From DASYSL01 sp036003365 (GTDB lineage Bacteria; Eisenbacteria; RBG-16-71-46; DASYSL01): 24,118 bases of DNA. Numbering within the stretch: the first letter of the stretch is position 1; each line of letters starts with the position of its first letter. Under the pieces are notes generated by a model. The model was given only the letters and a program-made list of their open reading frames with translations. It did not search any database and was not told the DNA's origin. Of the stretch, positions 14,557 through 21,710 are shown in pieces. The DNA lies in the NCBI GenBank assembly GCA_036003365.1, contig DASYSL010000192.1, forward strand, positions 1-24,118, in the 5' to 3' direction. Both the position numbers and the translations under genes were made by a program.

Positions 14557-17060
14557 AACGGCAGCGGCTCGTCGGGCAGGACCCCGTCCGGCGTGAGCGC
14601 AAGCGGAGCGCCCGGCTTCGCCAGCATGAGATCGAGGTAGAGACTCTCGTAGGAGCGCTGCCCCATGGCGCGCGAGACCGCGCCCCAATCGGCACGCGGG
14701 TCGCGCCCACCTCCGCCCGAAGCGGCAAGGCTCGGCCACACCGGCAAGAGACGAGGCCAGCGGATGAAGGGCGGTTTGGGATATTCCACTATGGCCACGC
14801 GCCGCTTGGGCGACAAGCCGGCCGCGCGCTTGGCGGCCGCGATGGTCTCGTCGAGCGTGCCCATCCGGTCCACGATCTTCTTCTCGATGCCCTCGCGCCC
14901 CGTGTAGACGTGCCCTTCGGCAATCTGCCGCACGTACGCGACGTCGAGCTTGCGCCCGCCCGCCACGTGCTTGGTGAAGGCGTCGTACTCGCCGAGAATC
15001 GTGCTCTTGGCCACCTCGCGCTCCTGGTCGTCGAGGTTGCGTTCCGGAATCGTGAGGCTCAACAACGGAAGCGTCATACCGCCCAGGAGATCGGCGCTCT
15101 TGCCGATCTGCACCCGGTCCGAGGTGAGGCCGAGCTTCTTGCCCAGCCCGTCGTTCCAGAACCAGCCGCCGATCACGCCGATCGAGCCCGTCACGGTGAA
15201 GGGCGAGACGAAGATCGAGTCCGCGTTCATGCTCAGCCAGTAGCCGCCACTCGCCGCCACGCGTCCCTGGCTCACGAAGACGGGCTTGTTGCGCGTGCGG
15301 ATGGCGTTCATCTCGTTGGCGATCAGATCGCAGGGCAAGGGATCGCCGCCGGGTGAGTCGACACGCAGGACGACGGCCTTGACGCGCTTTTCCTTGCCGA
15401 GCTTCCGGAGCGCCACGGATGTGGTGCGGCCCTTGATTCCCGTATCCATGGCGCATTCGCCCAACGTGTAGACGAGGGAGATGACGGGCGGCTTTCCCCA
15501 TTCCTCCTCGGGACGCCAGCGGACATTGGCCAGCGTCGTGCTCGACATGCGCGCGAGCTTCTTCTCGCCGGGAAGCTGCTCGGCCACCGCCTTCAAATCG
15601 GACCCGTGGCCGAGGCGGTCCACGAAGCGAAGAGCCAGGGCGTCGCTCGCCAGCAAAACCGGCTTGTGGTTGACCACGGAGTCGAGCCCGGCGCGCGTGA
15701 CGCGGCCGCTCGCCACCATGGCCCGGGCCATCTCGTCGTACCAGCCGGTGATGAGGGCCAGGCGCTGCTCGCGATCGGCGGCCGACATGCTCTCGCGCGA
15801 GTAGGTCTCCATCGCCGACTTGTACTTGAGGAAGCGCCACTCGTCGAAGCCGATGCCGATCTTGTCGAGCATGTCGCGCAAGTAGGTGCGCGAGAGCTGC
15901 ATGCCTGGCATCAGGATCATGCCCGAAGGATCCATCACCACCCGATCGGCGACCGAGGCGAGATAAAGGCTCGTGAGGGTCAAATTGTCGGCGTAGGCGA
16001 CGACGAACTTCCCCGAGCGCTTGAGGGCCGCGAGCTTCTCCCGCACTTCCCACACCATCTCCATGTTGGCCGCGAAGCTCGACAGGTTGAGCGCCACGCC
16101 GGCCACCGTCGGATCGTCGGTGGCCTTCTGGATGCGCTCGGTGAGATCGCGCAGCACGATGGCGTTCGCGTCGCCGTACTTGGCGCGCTGATAGACGGCC
16201 TCGCCCGTGAGCGGGATGTCGACCAGGCGAGCGCCGGCGTGCACCTTGCCGTCGATGTCGGCGCCGGCGAGGGGCGGGGTCACGCGCAGCAGGTAATCGG
16301 TGCGCCGCCTGTCGCCCTCTTGGTAATCGTTCAGGGCACGCGCCCCGAAGTGGAGCGCCGAGAGCCCGACCGAGACCTGGAGCTCGCCGCCCTCGCGCAG
16401 CTTGAGTGATGCGTCGATCCCCGGCGTGGGCCGGATGGCGATGCCGCCGACGAGCGCGCCCTCGTTCCAGACTTCGCCGCCCTGCAGCGAGTAGTCGCCG
16501 AAGACCACGAGCTTGGGGTTGCCCAGTGGCCGCGCGCCGGCGCTCAACAAGAGTCCCTGGCCGGTGGCTCGCCTGAGCTCGGAGCGTCCTGAGAGGCCGA
16601 GCGAGAGAAAGCGGCTGGGACGCTGGATGGTCCCGAGAGCGACGTAGTTGTCGCGTTGCGCCGCCTTCGTGTTTCCACCCGACCATCCGAACGTGGCGCC
16701 GAAGAGGCTCGCCGGGGAGCCGGCGCCGAAGCCGGCCTGATAATCGACGACGTAGGCGTCGCCCAAGGGCGTGGGGAAGTCGGTGCGCCAGGCGCTGAAG
16801 CCGAGCTTCTTGCCCGCGGCGATCCCCCAGTTTCCAGGCGACGAGGAAGTCGCGGTGCGATCGGCCCACCACACGTCGGCCGCGAAGCGGTTCACCAGTC
16901 CCCAGGCCGCCGGATTGAATTCCGCGCCGAGCGGGCCTTCGTCGCCGACGGGAGACGTGGGAAGGGGATAGGACGAGCTCACGAAGGGAGCCTGCGCTTG
17001 GGCGCTGCCAGCGCCGAGAAGTGCGAAGGCCATGGCGCAAGCAAGGACGAATCTAGACAT
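14553..17060 (-). CDS. sppA: Signal peptide peptidase SppA (S49) fused to an N-terminal outer-membrane-barrel-like domain
   Basis: This 835-residue protein joins two parts. After a signal peptide (FVLACAMAFALLGAGSAQAQA), residues 25-262 form a Gly- and aromatic-rich, beta-type domain with FNPAAWGL, SGGNTK, GTIQRPS, LVVFGDY and VWNEGALVGGIAIRP, closely matching the separate protein encoded just upstream. Residues 265-800 are a complete double-domain S49 protease: Lys414 in KYKSAMETY matches the general base of E. coli SppA (Lys209 in YKSAVEP), and Ser604 in VAASGGYW matches its nucleophile (Ser409), with SPFTVTGSIGVIGGWF after it. E. coli SppA is 618 residues and sits in the inner membrane; here the added domain suggests outer-membrane anchoring. 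ATG 17060 is chosen because GAGG lies 6 nt upstream; GTG 17072 is in frame. It is last of a three-gene operon. Confidence 0.92.
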   Translation of the reverse strand: MSRFVLACAMAFALLGAGSAQAQAPFVSSSYPLPTSPVGDEGPLGAEFNPAAWGLVNRFAADVWWADRTATSSSPGNWGIAAGKKLGFSAWRTDFPTPLGDAYVVDYQAGFGAGSPASLFGATFGWSGGNTKAAQRDNYVALGTIQRPSRFLSLGLSGRSELRRATGQGLLLSAGARPLGNPKLVVFGDYSLQGGEVWNEGALVGGIAIRPTPGIDASLKLREGGELQVSVGLSALHFGARALNDYQEGDRRRTDYLLRVTPPLAGADIDGKVHAGARLVDIPLTGEAVYQRAKYGDANAIVLRDLTERIQKATDDPTVAGVALNLSSFAANMEMVWEVREKLAALKRSGKFVVAYADNLTLTSLYLASVADRVVMDPSGMILMPGMQLSRTYLRDMLDKIGIGFDEWRFLKYKSAMETYSRESMSAADREQRLALITGWYDEMARAMVASGRVTRAGLDSVVNHKPVLLASDALALRFVDRLGHGSDLKAVAEQLPGEKKLARMSSTTLANVRWRPEEEWGKPPVISLVYTLGECAMDTGIKGRTTSVALRKLGKEKRVKAVVLRVDSPGGDPLPCDLIANEMNAIRTRNKPVFVSQGRVAASGGYWLSMNADSIFVSPFTVTGSIGVIGGWFWNDGLGKKLGLTSDRVQIGKSADLLGGMTLPLLSLTIPERNLDDQEREVAKSTILGEYDAFTKHVAGGRKLDVAYVRQIAEGHVYTGREGIEKKIVDRMGTLDETIAAAKRAAGLSPKRRVAIVEYPKPPFIRWPRLLPVWPSLAASGGGGRDPRADWGAVSRAMGQRSYESLYLDLMLAKPGAPLALTPDGVLPDEPLPF

Positions 17061-17075
17061 CGGAGACCTCACTCA

Positions 17076-17861
17076 TCAGTTCGACTTGACGCGTACGAGG
17101 TAGTCCGTCCTCTGGCGGTCGCCATCCCGGTAGTCGTTGGCGGCGTGCACGGCAGCTTGAGGTGAGGCGACGCCGATCGAGACCTGGAACTCGCCGCCCT
17201 CGCGCATGCGAAAAGTGCCCAGGAAGCTCGGCTTGGGGCGAATGGAGATGCCGCCCTGGAGCGCGCCCTCGTTCCACACCTGGCGATTGGTCAGGAAATA
17301 ATCTCCGAATACGACCAGACGCGAGTCTCCCAAGGGGCTCAATGCGCCGCTCCACAGAAAATCGCGGTCGCCCGTGCCGATCACCTTGCGCCAGTCGAAC
17401 CCGAGAGAAAGCTTTGGGCTCGGCCGCTGGATGGTGCCGAACGAGAGGTAATTGTCGCGGTCGAGGAGCTTGGTATCCCCACCCGACCAGCCATAGGCGA
17501 TGCCGCCCAGGCTCCCGCCTTTCGCTCCCCCGAGTCCAACCTGATAGTCGGTCACGCGCGCCGGCCCGGTCGGCCCCATGAAGTCGTTTCGCCGGGCCGA
17601 GACTCCAGCCCGCTGGCCCACCGCGACCCCCCAGTTCTCGAGGCCATTGCGGACGGAGCGATCGTTCCACCAGAAGTCGCCGGCCGGCTTCTGCGCGAGG
17701 CCCCAGGCAGCCGGGTTGAAGGTGGCCCCGAGAGCCCCCTCGTTGCCTGCCGGCGATGTGGGAAGTGGATAGGAGGCATCCGGATAGGGCGGGGGAGTGC
17801 CGGCGGTCGCGGCGCCGCAGGAGAGGCAGAGCAGGACCCAGACGAGTGCATATCTATGCAT
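17076..17861 (-). CDS. Secreted barrel-like protein, paralogue of the SppA N-terminal domain
   Basis: This 261-residue protein has a signal peptide (ALVWVLLCLSCGAATA) and then the same domain that starts the downstream SppA fusion. Matching blocks run in the same order along the whole length: YPLPTSP, FNPAAWGL, YGWSGGDTK, GTIQRPSPKLSLG, LVVFGDY, VWNEGALQGGISIRP, REGGEFQVSIG and NDYRDGDRQRTDYLVRV. The early NPA motif and alternating small/aromatic pattern resemble FadL- or PorV-like outer-membrane barrels, but that is a resemblance, not proof. It ends exactly where the fusion partner passes into its protease region. GGGGAG lies 5 nt before ATG 17861. It is 15 bp from sppA and 11 bp from the gene upstream, so the three form an operon. 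Confidence 0.85.
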   Translation of the reverse strand: MHRYALVWVLLCLSCGAATAGTPPPYPDASYPLPTSPAGNEGALGATFNPAAWGLAQKPAGDFWWNDRSVRNGLENWGVAVGQRAGVSARRNDFMGPTGPARVTDYQVGLGGAKGGSLGGIAYGWSGGDTKLLDRDNYLSFGTIQRPSPKLSLGFDWRKVIGTGDRDFLWSGALSPLGDSRLVVFGDYFLTNRQVWNEGALQGGISIRPKPSFLGTFRMREGGEFQVSIGVASPQAAVHAANDYRDGDRQRTDYLVRVKSN

Positions 17862-17872
17862 CTATGCTCCCC

Positions 17873-19267
17873 TCAATGTTGCGTTGCGAAGTAATCGAAG
17901 CTGCGTGGCAGGCGGACCAGCTCGGCGTCGCCTGGAGACACGGTCAAACTGTTCCGGATGAGCTTCGATCCTGGCTCGGGTGCGGCATCGAGCGGGCGAT
18001 AGAGACCCGGGGCGTGCGTCCAGCGGAGCAGCGTGTCGGCGGCGAAGATCTTCACGTTGGCCACGCGCTTGTAGTCGCGGTTCACGAACAGGCCGTAGGG
18101 CTGCCCGCTCTTCTGCTTGAAGAAGCCGACGGTGAGCGGCACCGCCGATTGGACGCGCAGGCCATTGGCCTGGGCGAAGGCGCGGCACCCGTAGGGCAGC
18201 GTTCCGACCTGGCGGGTTCCGAGCCACTCCCAACGACCCATCTCCTGGCCCAGCGCCTGAACGCGCGCATTGACGTCCGTGAGACGACCGAAGGCGGAGG
18301 TGCGACGGCCATCGTAGGTCATCGGGCCGTCGTGAAAGTCCGTGGCTGCGGGCGAGGGTGTCCAGTAGGTGAACCAGACGATGCCGCGCGCGCCGTACGC
18401 CATGGGAATGAAGGCCTGCCAAGCCATCTCCGTGGTACTGGGAACGCGAAGATTCGCGTAGGGGCTGAGCAAGAGGATCGGCCAGAAGGGAGTGCCGGTC
18501 TGACGAGAGATGGTCGACACGCTTTCCCAGCAGGTGACGTAGTAGGGGAAGTCGTTTCTTTTTCTCAGCGGATACGAGTCGACCGCGAAGAGCGCTGGGT
18601 GGGCGCGGTCGAGAAAGCTCCGCAGATACTTCGAGTACGACATGCCTGAATAGTAGATCCCCGGCCCGGGGAACCCCATGAAGTCGACCAGACCGGGACG
18701 GCCCGGATCGCGCTTGGCCAGCTCCTGGGTGATGGCGGCGAACGAGAGGTAATCCTCCGGCTTGGGCTCGTCGGCCAGAAAATAGCCCAGAACCCTTTGC
18801 TCCTGGGCATAGCTCGCGACCGTGCTCTCGACGTCCGTGCGCCACCCTTTGGCGTACGCCCTTCCGGGCTCGATCAGCCGGTTGTCCAGGATGAAGGACC
18901 AGACGTTGTGCCGCCCTGCGACCTGAATGCGCTCGCGGTTCGCCGCCGGCGTGCCCGGGTCGTCGAGCATCTTGAGCGTCACGTTGATCCCGGTCTGCGC
19001 CAACTCCGCATAGCGGAAGTCGGTGGTCTGCGGCGGATGGGGACCGGCGTAGGCCACGATCGGGAAACGTCCGTCGGGTAGCATGGGGAAGCCCGGCCAG
19101 CGTGCCGGGGTGGGGACGAAATCCGAGGAGTCCGGGTCGGCGACGGTCTGCGCCTTGGGGGCAGGAGCCGCCTTCTTCGCGGCAGGATGCGCCGCCGCTC
19201 CCACGAACACGGCGACGACCAGGAACGGAACCCACGCGTCGGCTGAGCTTCGTCGGCTTCGGAGCAT
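17873..19267 (-). CDS. Secreted glycoside-hydrolase-like TIM-barrel protein
   Basis: This 464-residue protein has an N-terminal hydrophobic signal (WVPFLVVAVFVGAAA) followed by an Ala/Lys/Pro-rich linker. The body looks like a (beta/alpha)8 hydrolase domain: FPIVAYAGPHPPQTTDFRYA near the start, GINVTLKMLDD, VLGYFLADEPKPEDY with the DEP motif at a strand end, FAVDSYPL, WPILLLSP, and AYGARGIVWFTYWTPSP late in the barrel. The Asp-Glu-Pro and the later Trp/Tyr cluster are seen in several GH-A-clan-like proteins, where a Glu serves as acid/base, but I cannot name a GH family or substrate. A small beta domain follows. AAAGGA sits 4 nt before ATG 19267. It is first in the operon with the barrel protein and SppA, so a shared envelope role is likely. 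Confidence 0.75.
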   Translation of the reverse strand: MLRSRRSSADAWVPFLVVAVFVGAAAHPAAKKAAPAPKAQTVADPDSSDFVPTPARWPGFPMLPDGRFPIVAYAGPHPPQTTDFRYAELAQTGINVTLKMLDDPGTPAANRERIQVAGRHNVWSFILDNRLIEPGRAYAKGWRTDVESTVASYAQEQRVLGYFLADEPKPEDYLSFAAITQELAKRDPGRPGLVDFMGFPGPGIYYSGMSYSKYLRSFLDRAHPALFAVDSYPLRKRNDFPYYVTCWESVSTISRQTGTPFWPILLLSPYANLRVPSTTEMAWQAFIPMAYGARGIVWFTYWTPSPAATDFHDGPMTYDGRRTSAFGRLTDVNARVQALGQEMGRWEWLGTRQVGTLPYGCRAFAQANGLRVQSAVPLTVGFFKQKSGQPYGLFVNRDYKRVANVKIFAADTLLRWTHAPGLYRPLDAAPEPGSKLIRNSLTVSPGDAELVRLPRSFDYFATQH

Positions 19268-19451
19268 GCGCTCCTTTGTACCTCATTCGCGTCCCGAAAA
19301 GGGCCACACCTTGATGCGTCCTTGACACACCGTCATGCGCCAGACAGCGAGACTTTCCTTGTGGACGGCGAGGTTTCGCGCGGGCACGGCCTATGCCATC
19401 AGCTTCGTCGGCCACCCGTGCTGTATTCCCATCGTTCAGGAGGGCTATCCC

Positions 19452-20336
19452 GTGCTCCAGAGCATTTCGGAATTCTTCAAGGGCGCCGCCCTGGCTCCCG
19501 CGGGTAGGAGAGCGAGATCGTGGTTTGGGATCTCGAGCGCCCTCCTCGCGGTCGGCATCGTGGCGTCCGGTCTTGCAACCGTGAGCCCGGCCCAGGCGGA
19601 CGCGAGCCGCGCGTACGCCGCGCCCGGAAGCGAAACCCTGACCGCGAGCGCTTTTGCCGTCCCCGCGTGGGACGGCAACACGGTCCTCGCCTCTCAGGGC
19701 TACTACCCGCCCCGTTATCGGGCGCCACAACACACCACCGTCACGCATCACACCTGGCATCGGGGTCCCGACGGGTGGTTCACGGTGCGTGGCGGTTTCT
19801 TCGATACCCAGGACGTGCCCAAGAACGACTGGCTCGCGGGCATGAAGCTCACGGGCGTCATCTCCAAGGGCGTCGAGATGGGCATCATGTCCGACTATCA
19901 GCGCCGCTCGCACTCGCTGGGTGAGCGCGTCGACGAGTACCGCGATCCCTCGGGGAACGTCGTGCGCACCAGCGTGCCGACGGCCGAGGTCTCGTCGAGT
20001 CTCATTCCGGTGATGGGCGTGCTCGAGCTGCGCGTGCCGACTCCGGGCTTGCAGCCCTACGTGGGCGGTGGCGCCGGCTACGAGTGGCTGATCACCGACG
20101 GCGACGATTTCGCGAGCCACGAGCACTTCTCGGACACCTTCGGCGGCTTCGGCTTCCAGGGCTATGGCGGCATCACCCTGGCCATCAATGAAAAGGCGCG
20201 GCTCAACGCCGAGGCGTTCTACAACCAGAGCACCGTCAGCCGTAGCTTCTTCGACGATGTGAACGGCTACGAGGTCAAGCAGCAGATCGATGTCAAAGGC
20301 GGAGGGATTCGCGGCGGACTCTCGTTCGCGTTCTAG
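19452..20336 (+). CDS. Small outer-membrane beta-barrel protein
   Basis: This 294-residue protein has a long N-region (about 22 residues, with GRRARSW) and then a hydrophobic signal core (ISSALLAVGIVASGLATV) ending SPAQADA. A Tyr/Pro/His-rich spacer follows (about 60-100), then an OmpA- or OmpW-like series of beta strands: GWFTVRGGFFDT, WLAGMKLTGVISKGVEMGIM, SSSLIPVMGVLELRVP, LQPYVGGGAGYEWL, GGFGFQGYGGITLAI and a final GGLSFAF. The terminal Phe is the signal read by the BAM complex. GTG 19452 is chosen because GGAGG lies 8 nt upstream; an ATG at 19335 would add about 39 residues that do not look like a signal. It is divergent from the SppA operon across a 184-bp gap with a TTGACA at 19322 but no clear -10. 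Ligand unknown. Confidence 0.85.
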   Translation: MLQSISEFFKGAALAPAGRRARSWFGISSALLAVGIVASGLATVSPAQADASRAYAAPGSETLTASAFAVPAWDGNTVLASQGYYPPRYRAPQHTTVTHHTWHRGPDGWFTVRGGFFDTQDVPKNDWLAGMKLTGVISKGVEMGIMSDYQRRSHSLGERVDEYRDPSGNVVRTSVPTAEVSSSLIPVMGVLELRVPTPGLQPYVGGGAGYEWLITDGDDFASHEHFSDTFGGFGFQGYGGITLAINEKARLNAEAFYNQSTVSRSFFDDVNGYEVKQQIDVKGGGIRGGLSFAF

Positions 20337-20395
20337 GCTTCACCGTCCGTCGCTGAAAATCGCGGCGTTGTCGAGCGGCCGAAGCATCGGTTTGC

Positions 20396-20424
20396 TTGAC
20401 AGCGCCGCTCTGTCTTTCCAGAGT
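20396..20424 (+). promoter_or_regulatory. Candidate promoter for the nitroreductase gene
   Basis: A consensus TTGACA at 20396-20401 has a weak -10 (CAGAGT, 20419-20424) after 17 nt. The same -35 appears before the nrdJ leader, supporting it as the housekeeping element of this genome. Confidence 0.4.
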
Positions 20425-20487
20425 GCGGGCGAGCCGTGGCCGACGGCTCGTGCCGGCCGTCTCTCGAGCCAGGGAAGGGAGCCAGTC

Positions 20488-21216
20488 ATGAAGGTCCCCG
20501 CCGAGCCCTCCGTTCCGTCGTCGCCCCAGCGCGATCGCGAAGAGCCGCTGAGCCTCCCGGTTGCCGGTTCGCCTGCCGAAGAGCGCACGGTCGAGGATGT
20601 CATCCTGCTGCGCCGGGCCATCCGGCGCTTCGCCGAGCGCCCGGTGCCCGATGAGCTGATCTTGAAGGTGTTCTCGCTGGCGCAGCGCGCGCCGTCGGAG
20701 TGGAATTTCCAGCCCTGGCGCTGGCTCGTGCTGCGCCACGAGGCCGATCGCCTGCGCCTGGCGCCGCTCACCTACGGGCGCATGGAGATCCGTGCCGCGC
20801 CCATCGTGGTCGTGGCCCTCGCCAACACGCGCGAGTGGGAGCGGGCACCCGAGCATCTGCGCCAGCAAGTGGGCGCCGGACGGCTCACCGAAGAGGAGTA
20901 CGAAGCTCAGCTGCAGCGCACCTACGCACACTTCCGCGGCCACCCCGAGCGCGCGCGCGAGTTCGCGGTCGCCAACACCATGCTCGCGGTGATGACGCTG
21001 ACGCTCATCGCGCAGGCCGAGGGGTTGGGCGCGGGATTCATCGGCACGTTCGACGAGGAGGGCATCCGCCGCGAGCTCCAGATTCCCGAGGATTGGGCGG
21101 TGGCGACGATCGTCACGCTGGGATTTCCGGCCGACGATCCGCCGCGCTCGGCGCGCAAAGCGCTCGACGACGTGGTGCACTGGGATCGCATTGGCGGGCG
21201 GCGCGCGACGCTCTGA
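20488..21216 (+). CDS. Nitroreductase-family FMN oxidoreductase
   Basis: This 242-residue flavoprotein family uses NAD(P)H to reduce nitro groups, quinones or other small acceptors. The core begins at about residue 35 with VEDVILLRRAIRRFAERPVP (the RRSxRxF FMN-phosphate motif), followed by LAQRAPSEWNFQPWRWLVL. Near the C-terminus GLGAGFIGTFDEEGIRREL and VTLGFPADDPP are the usual FMN-contact and closing blocks. The first 33 residues are Pro/Ser/Glu-rich and not conserved-looking. AGGGAG lies about 7 nt before ATG 20488. It sits alone between a barrel gene and the nrdJ leader, so context says little about its acceptor. Confidence 0.92.
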   Translation: MKVPAEPSVPSSPQRDREEPLSLPVAGSPAEERTVEDVILLRRAIRRFAERPVPDELILKVFSLAQRAPSEWNFQPWRWLVLRHEADRLRLAPLTYGRMEIRAAPIVVVALANTREWERAPEHLRQQVGAGRLTEEEYEAQLQRTYAHFRGHPERAREFAVANTMLAVMTLTLIAQAEGLGAGFIGTFDEEGIRRELQIPEDWAVATIVTLGFPADDPPRSARKALDDVVHWDRIGGRRATL

Positions 21217-21256
21217 GGGCCGCGCGAAAAAATTGTCCGACCCTCGTGCGATTGTC

Positions 21257-21287
21257 TTGACAGAGGTGGGGGACGAGTCCATATCTC
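21257..21287 (+). promoter_or_regulatory. Promoter for nrdJ
   Basis: TTGACA at 21257-21262 is followed by CATATC (17-nt spacer, 21280-21285) or TATCTC (19-nt spacer, 21282-21287). Transcription from here would give an untranslated leader of about 420 nt before nrdJ, which suits RNA-level control. Confidence 0.55.
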
Positions 21288-21300
21288 GTCCATCCTCGAG

Positions 21301-21488
21301 GGCGCGGTGTCCCTTCGCGTCGCAAGACGCGAATCGCTCACGAGGCGGTGCCCCCGCAACAGCGAGAACGTTTCGCAGGCAGCCCGATCGCGCGCTCGGC
21401 GCGCGAGTGTTCGCACCGTCGCCCGACTCCGCGCGGCTCGCTACCTGCCCGACCTCGTCATGCGGGAGGACCCATGTAGCGAGGGCAG
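21301..21488 (+). promoter_or_regulatory. Cobalamin-riboswitch-like structured leader of nrdJ
   Basis: The segment GGTGCCCCCGCAACAGCGAG (21347-21366) matches the conserved core of cobalamin riboswitches (GCTGCCCCCGCAACTGTAAG) at 16 of 20 bases by eye. Just upstream is a perfect 8-bp stem with a GCAA loop (21314-21333), in the place of P5. Downstream is another perfect 8-bp stem (21388-21406, loop TCG). About 80-90 nt after the core ACCTGCC (21443-21449) matches the end of the B12 box, though the first half of that box is poorly kept. CTCGCTAC (21437-21444) can pair with GTAGCGAG (21476-21483), and CTGCCC (21445-21450) with GGGCAG (21483-21488); these two pairings exclude each other. The next gene needs B12, which supports the call. 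It could instead be another nrdJ-linked RNA motif. Confidence 0.55.
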
Positions 21489-21506
21489 TGCGCCCCGTGG
21501 GTGGGC

Positions 21507-21544
21507 GGGAAGCGGCGATCATGAAGTGAAGGGATCCGCTTCCC
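21507..21544 (+). other. Hairpin in the nrdJ leader, possible attenuator
   Basis: GGGAAGCGG (21507-21515) pairs perfectly with CCGCTTCCC (21536-21544) and is followed by a pyrimidine run CTCTTCCTCCT. There is no plain T-tract, so it is not a standard terminator. The remaining leader (21545-21710) holds no open frame with a ribosome-binding site that I would call, and no other clear motif. Confidence 0.4.
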
Positions 21545-21710
21545 CTCTTCCTCCTGGCATCCTCCGGCAACCCGTCGCGCCTCACCTCTGCGCCGGGGGC
21601 TGCTCCTCGAATCGAACAGGCGAAGCCCGGTTCGCGCGCCCCGGAAGGGTGCTTTAGCGCCTTTCCATCGCGGGTCCTCTTTCGCCTCGAGAGCTGTTTC
21701 GATTGCGCAC

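Noticed and set aside
13942..17040. Open frame of 1032 codons on the minus strand overlapping sppA in another frame
   Set aside because: The product is an Arg/Gly/His-rich shadow of the sppA frame; the sppA frame carries the signal peptide and protease motifs.
19322..19350. TTGACA before the outer-membrane barrel gene as a promoter
   Set aside because: The -35 is perfect, but the bases 16-18 nt downstream (around CAGCGA) do not resemble a -10, so I left it out of the feature list.
17862..20126. Open frame of 754 codons on the minus strand spanning the hydrolase-like and barrel genes
   Set aside because: It crosses two clear genes on opposite strands and its translation is Arg-rich with no domain pattern.
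21186..21235. GC-rich stem plus A-run after the nitroreductase as a terminator
   Set aside because: The run after the stem is A on the plus strand, not T, and the arms pair poorly.
21191..21657. Open frames of 112-116 codons in the nrdJ leader
   Set aside because: They lack ribosome-binding sites, have Arg/Ser/Pro-rich content and overlap the riboswitch-like structure.
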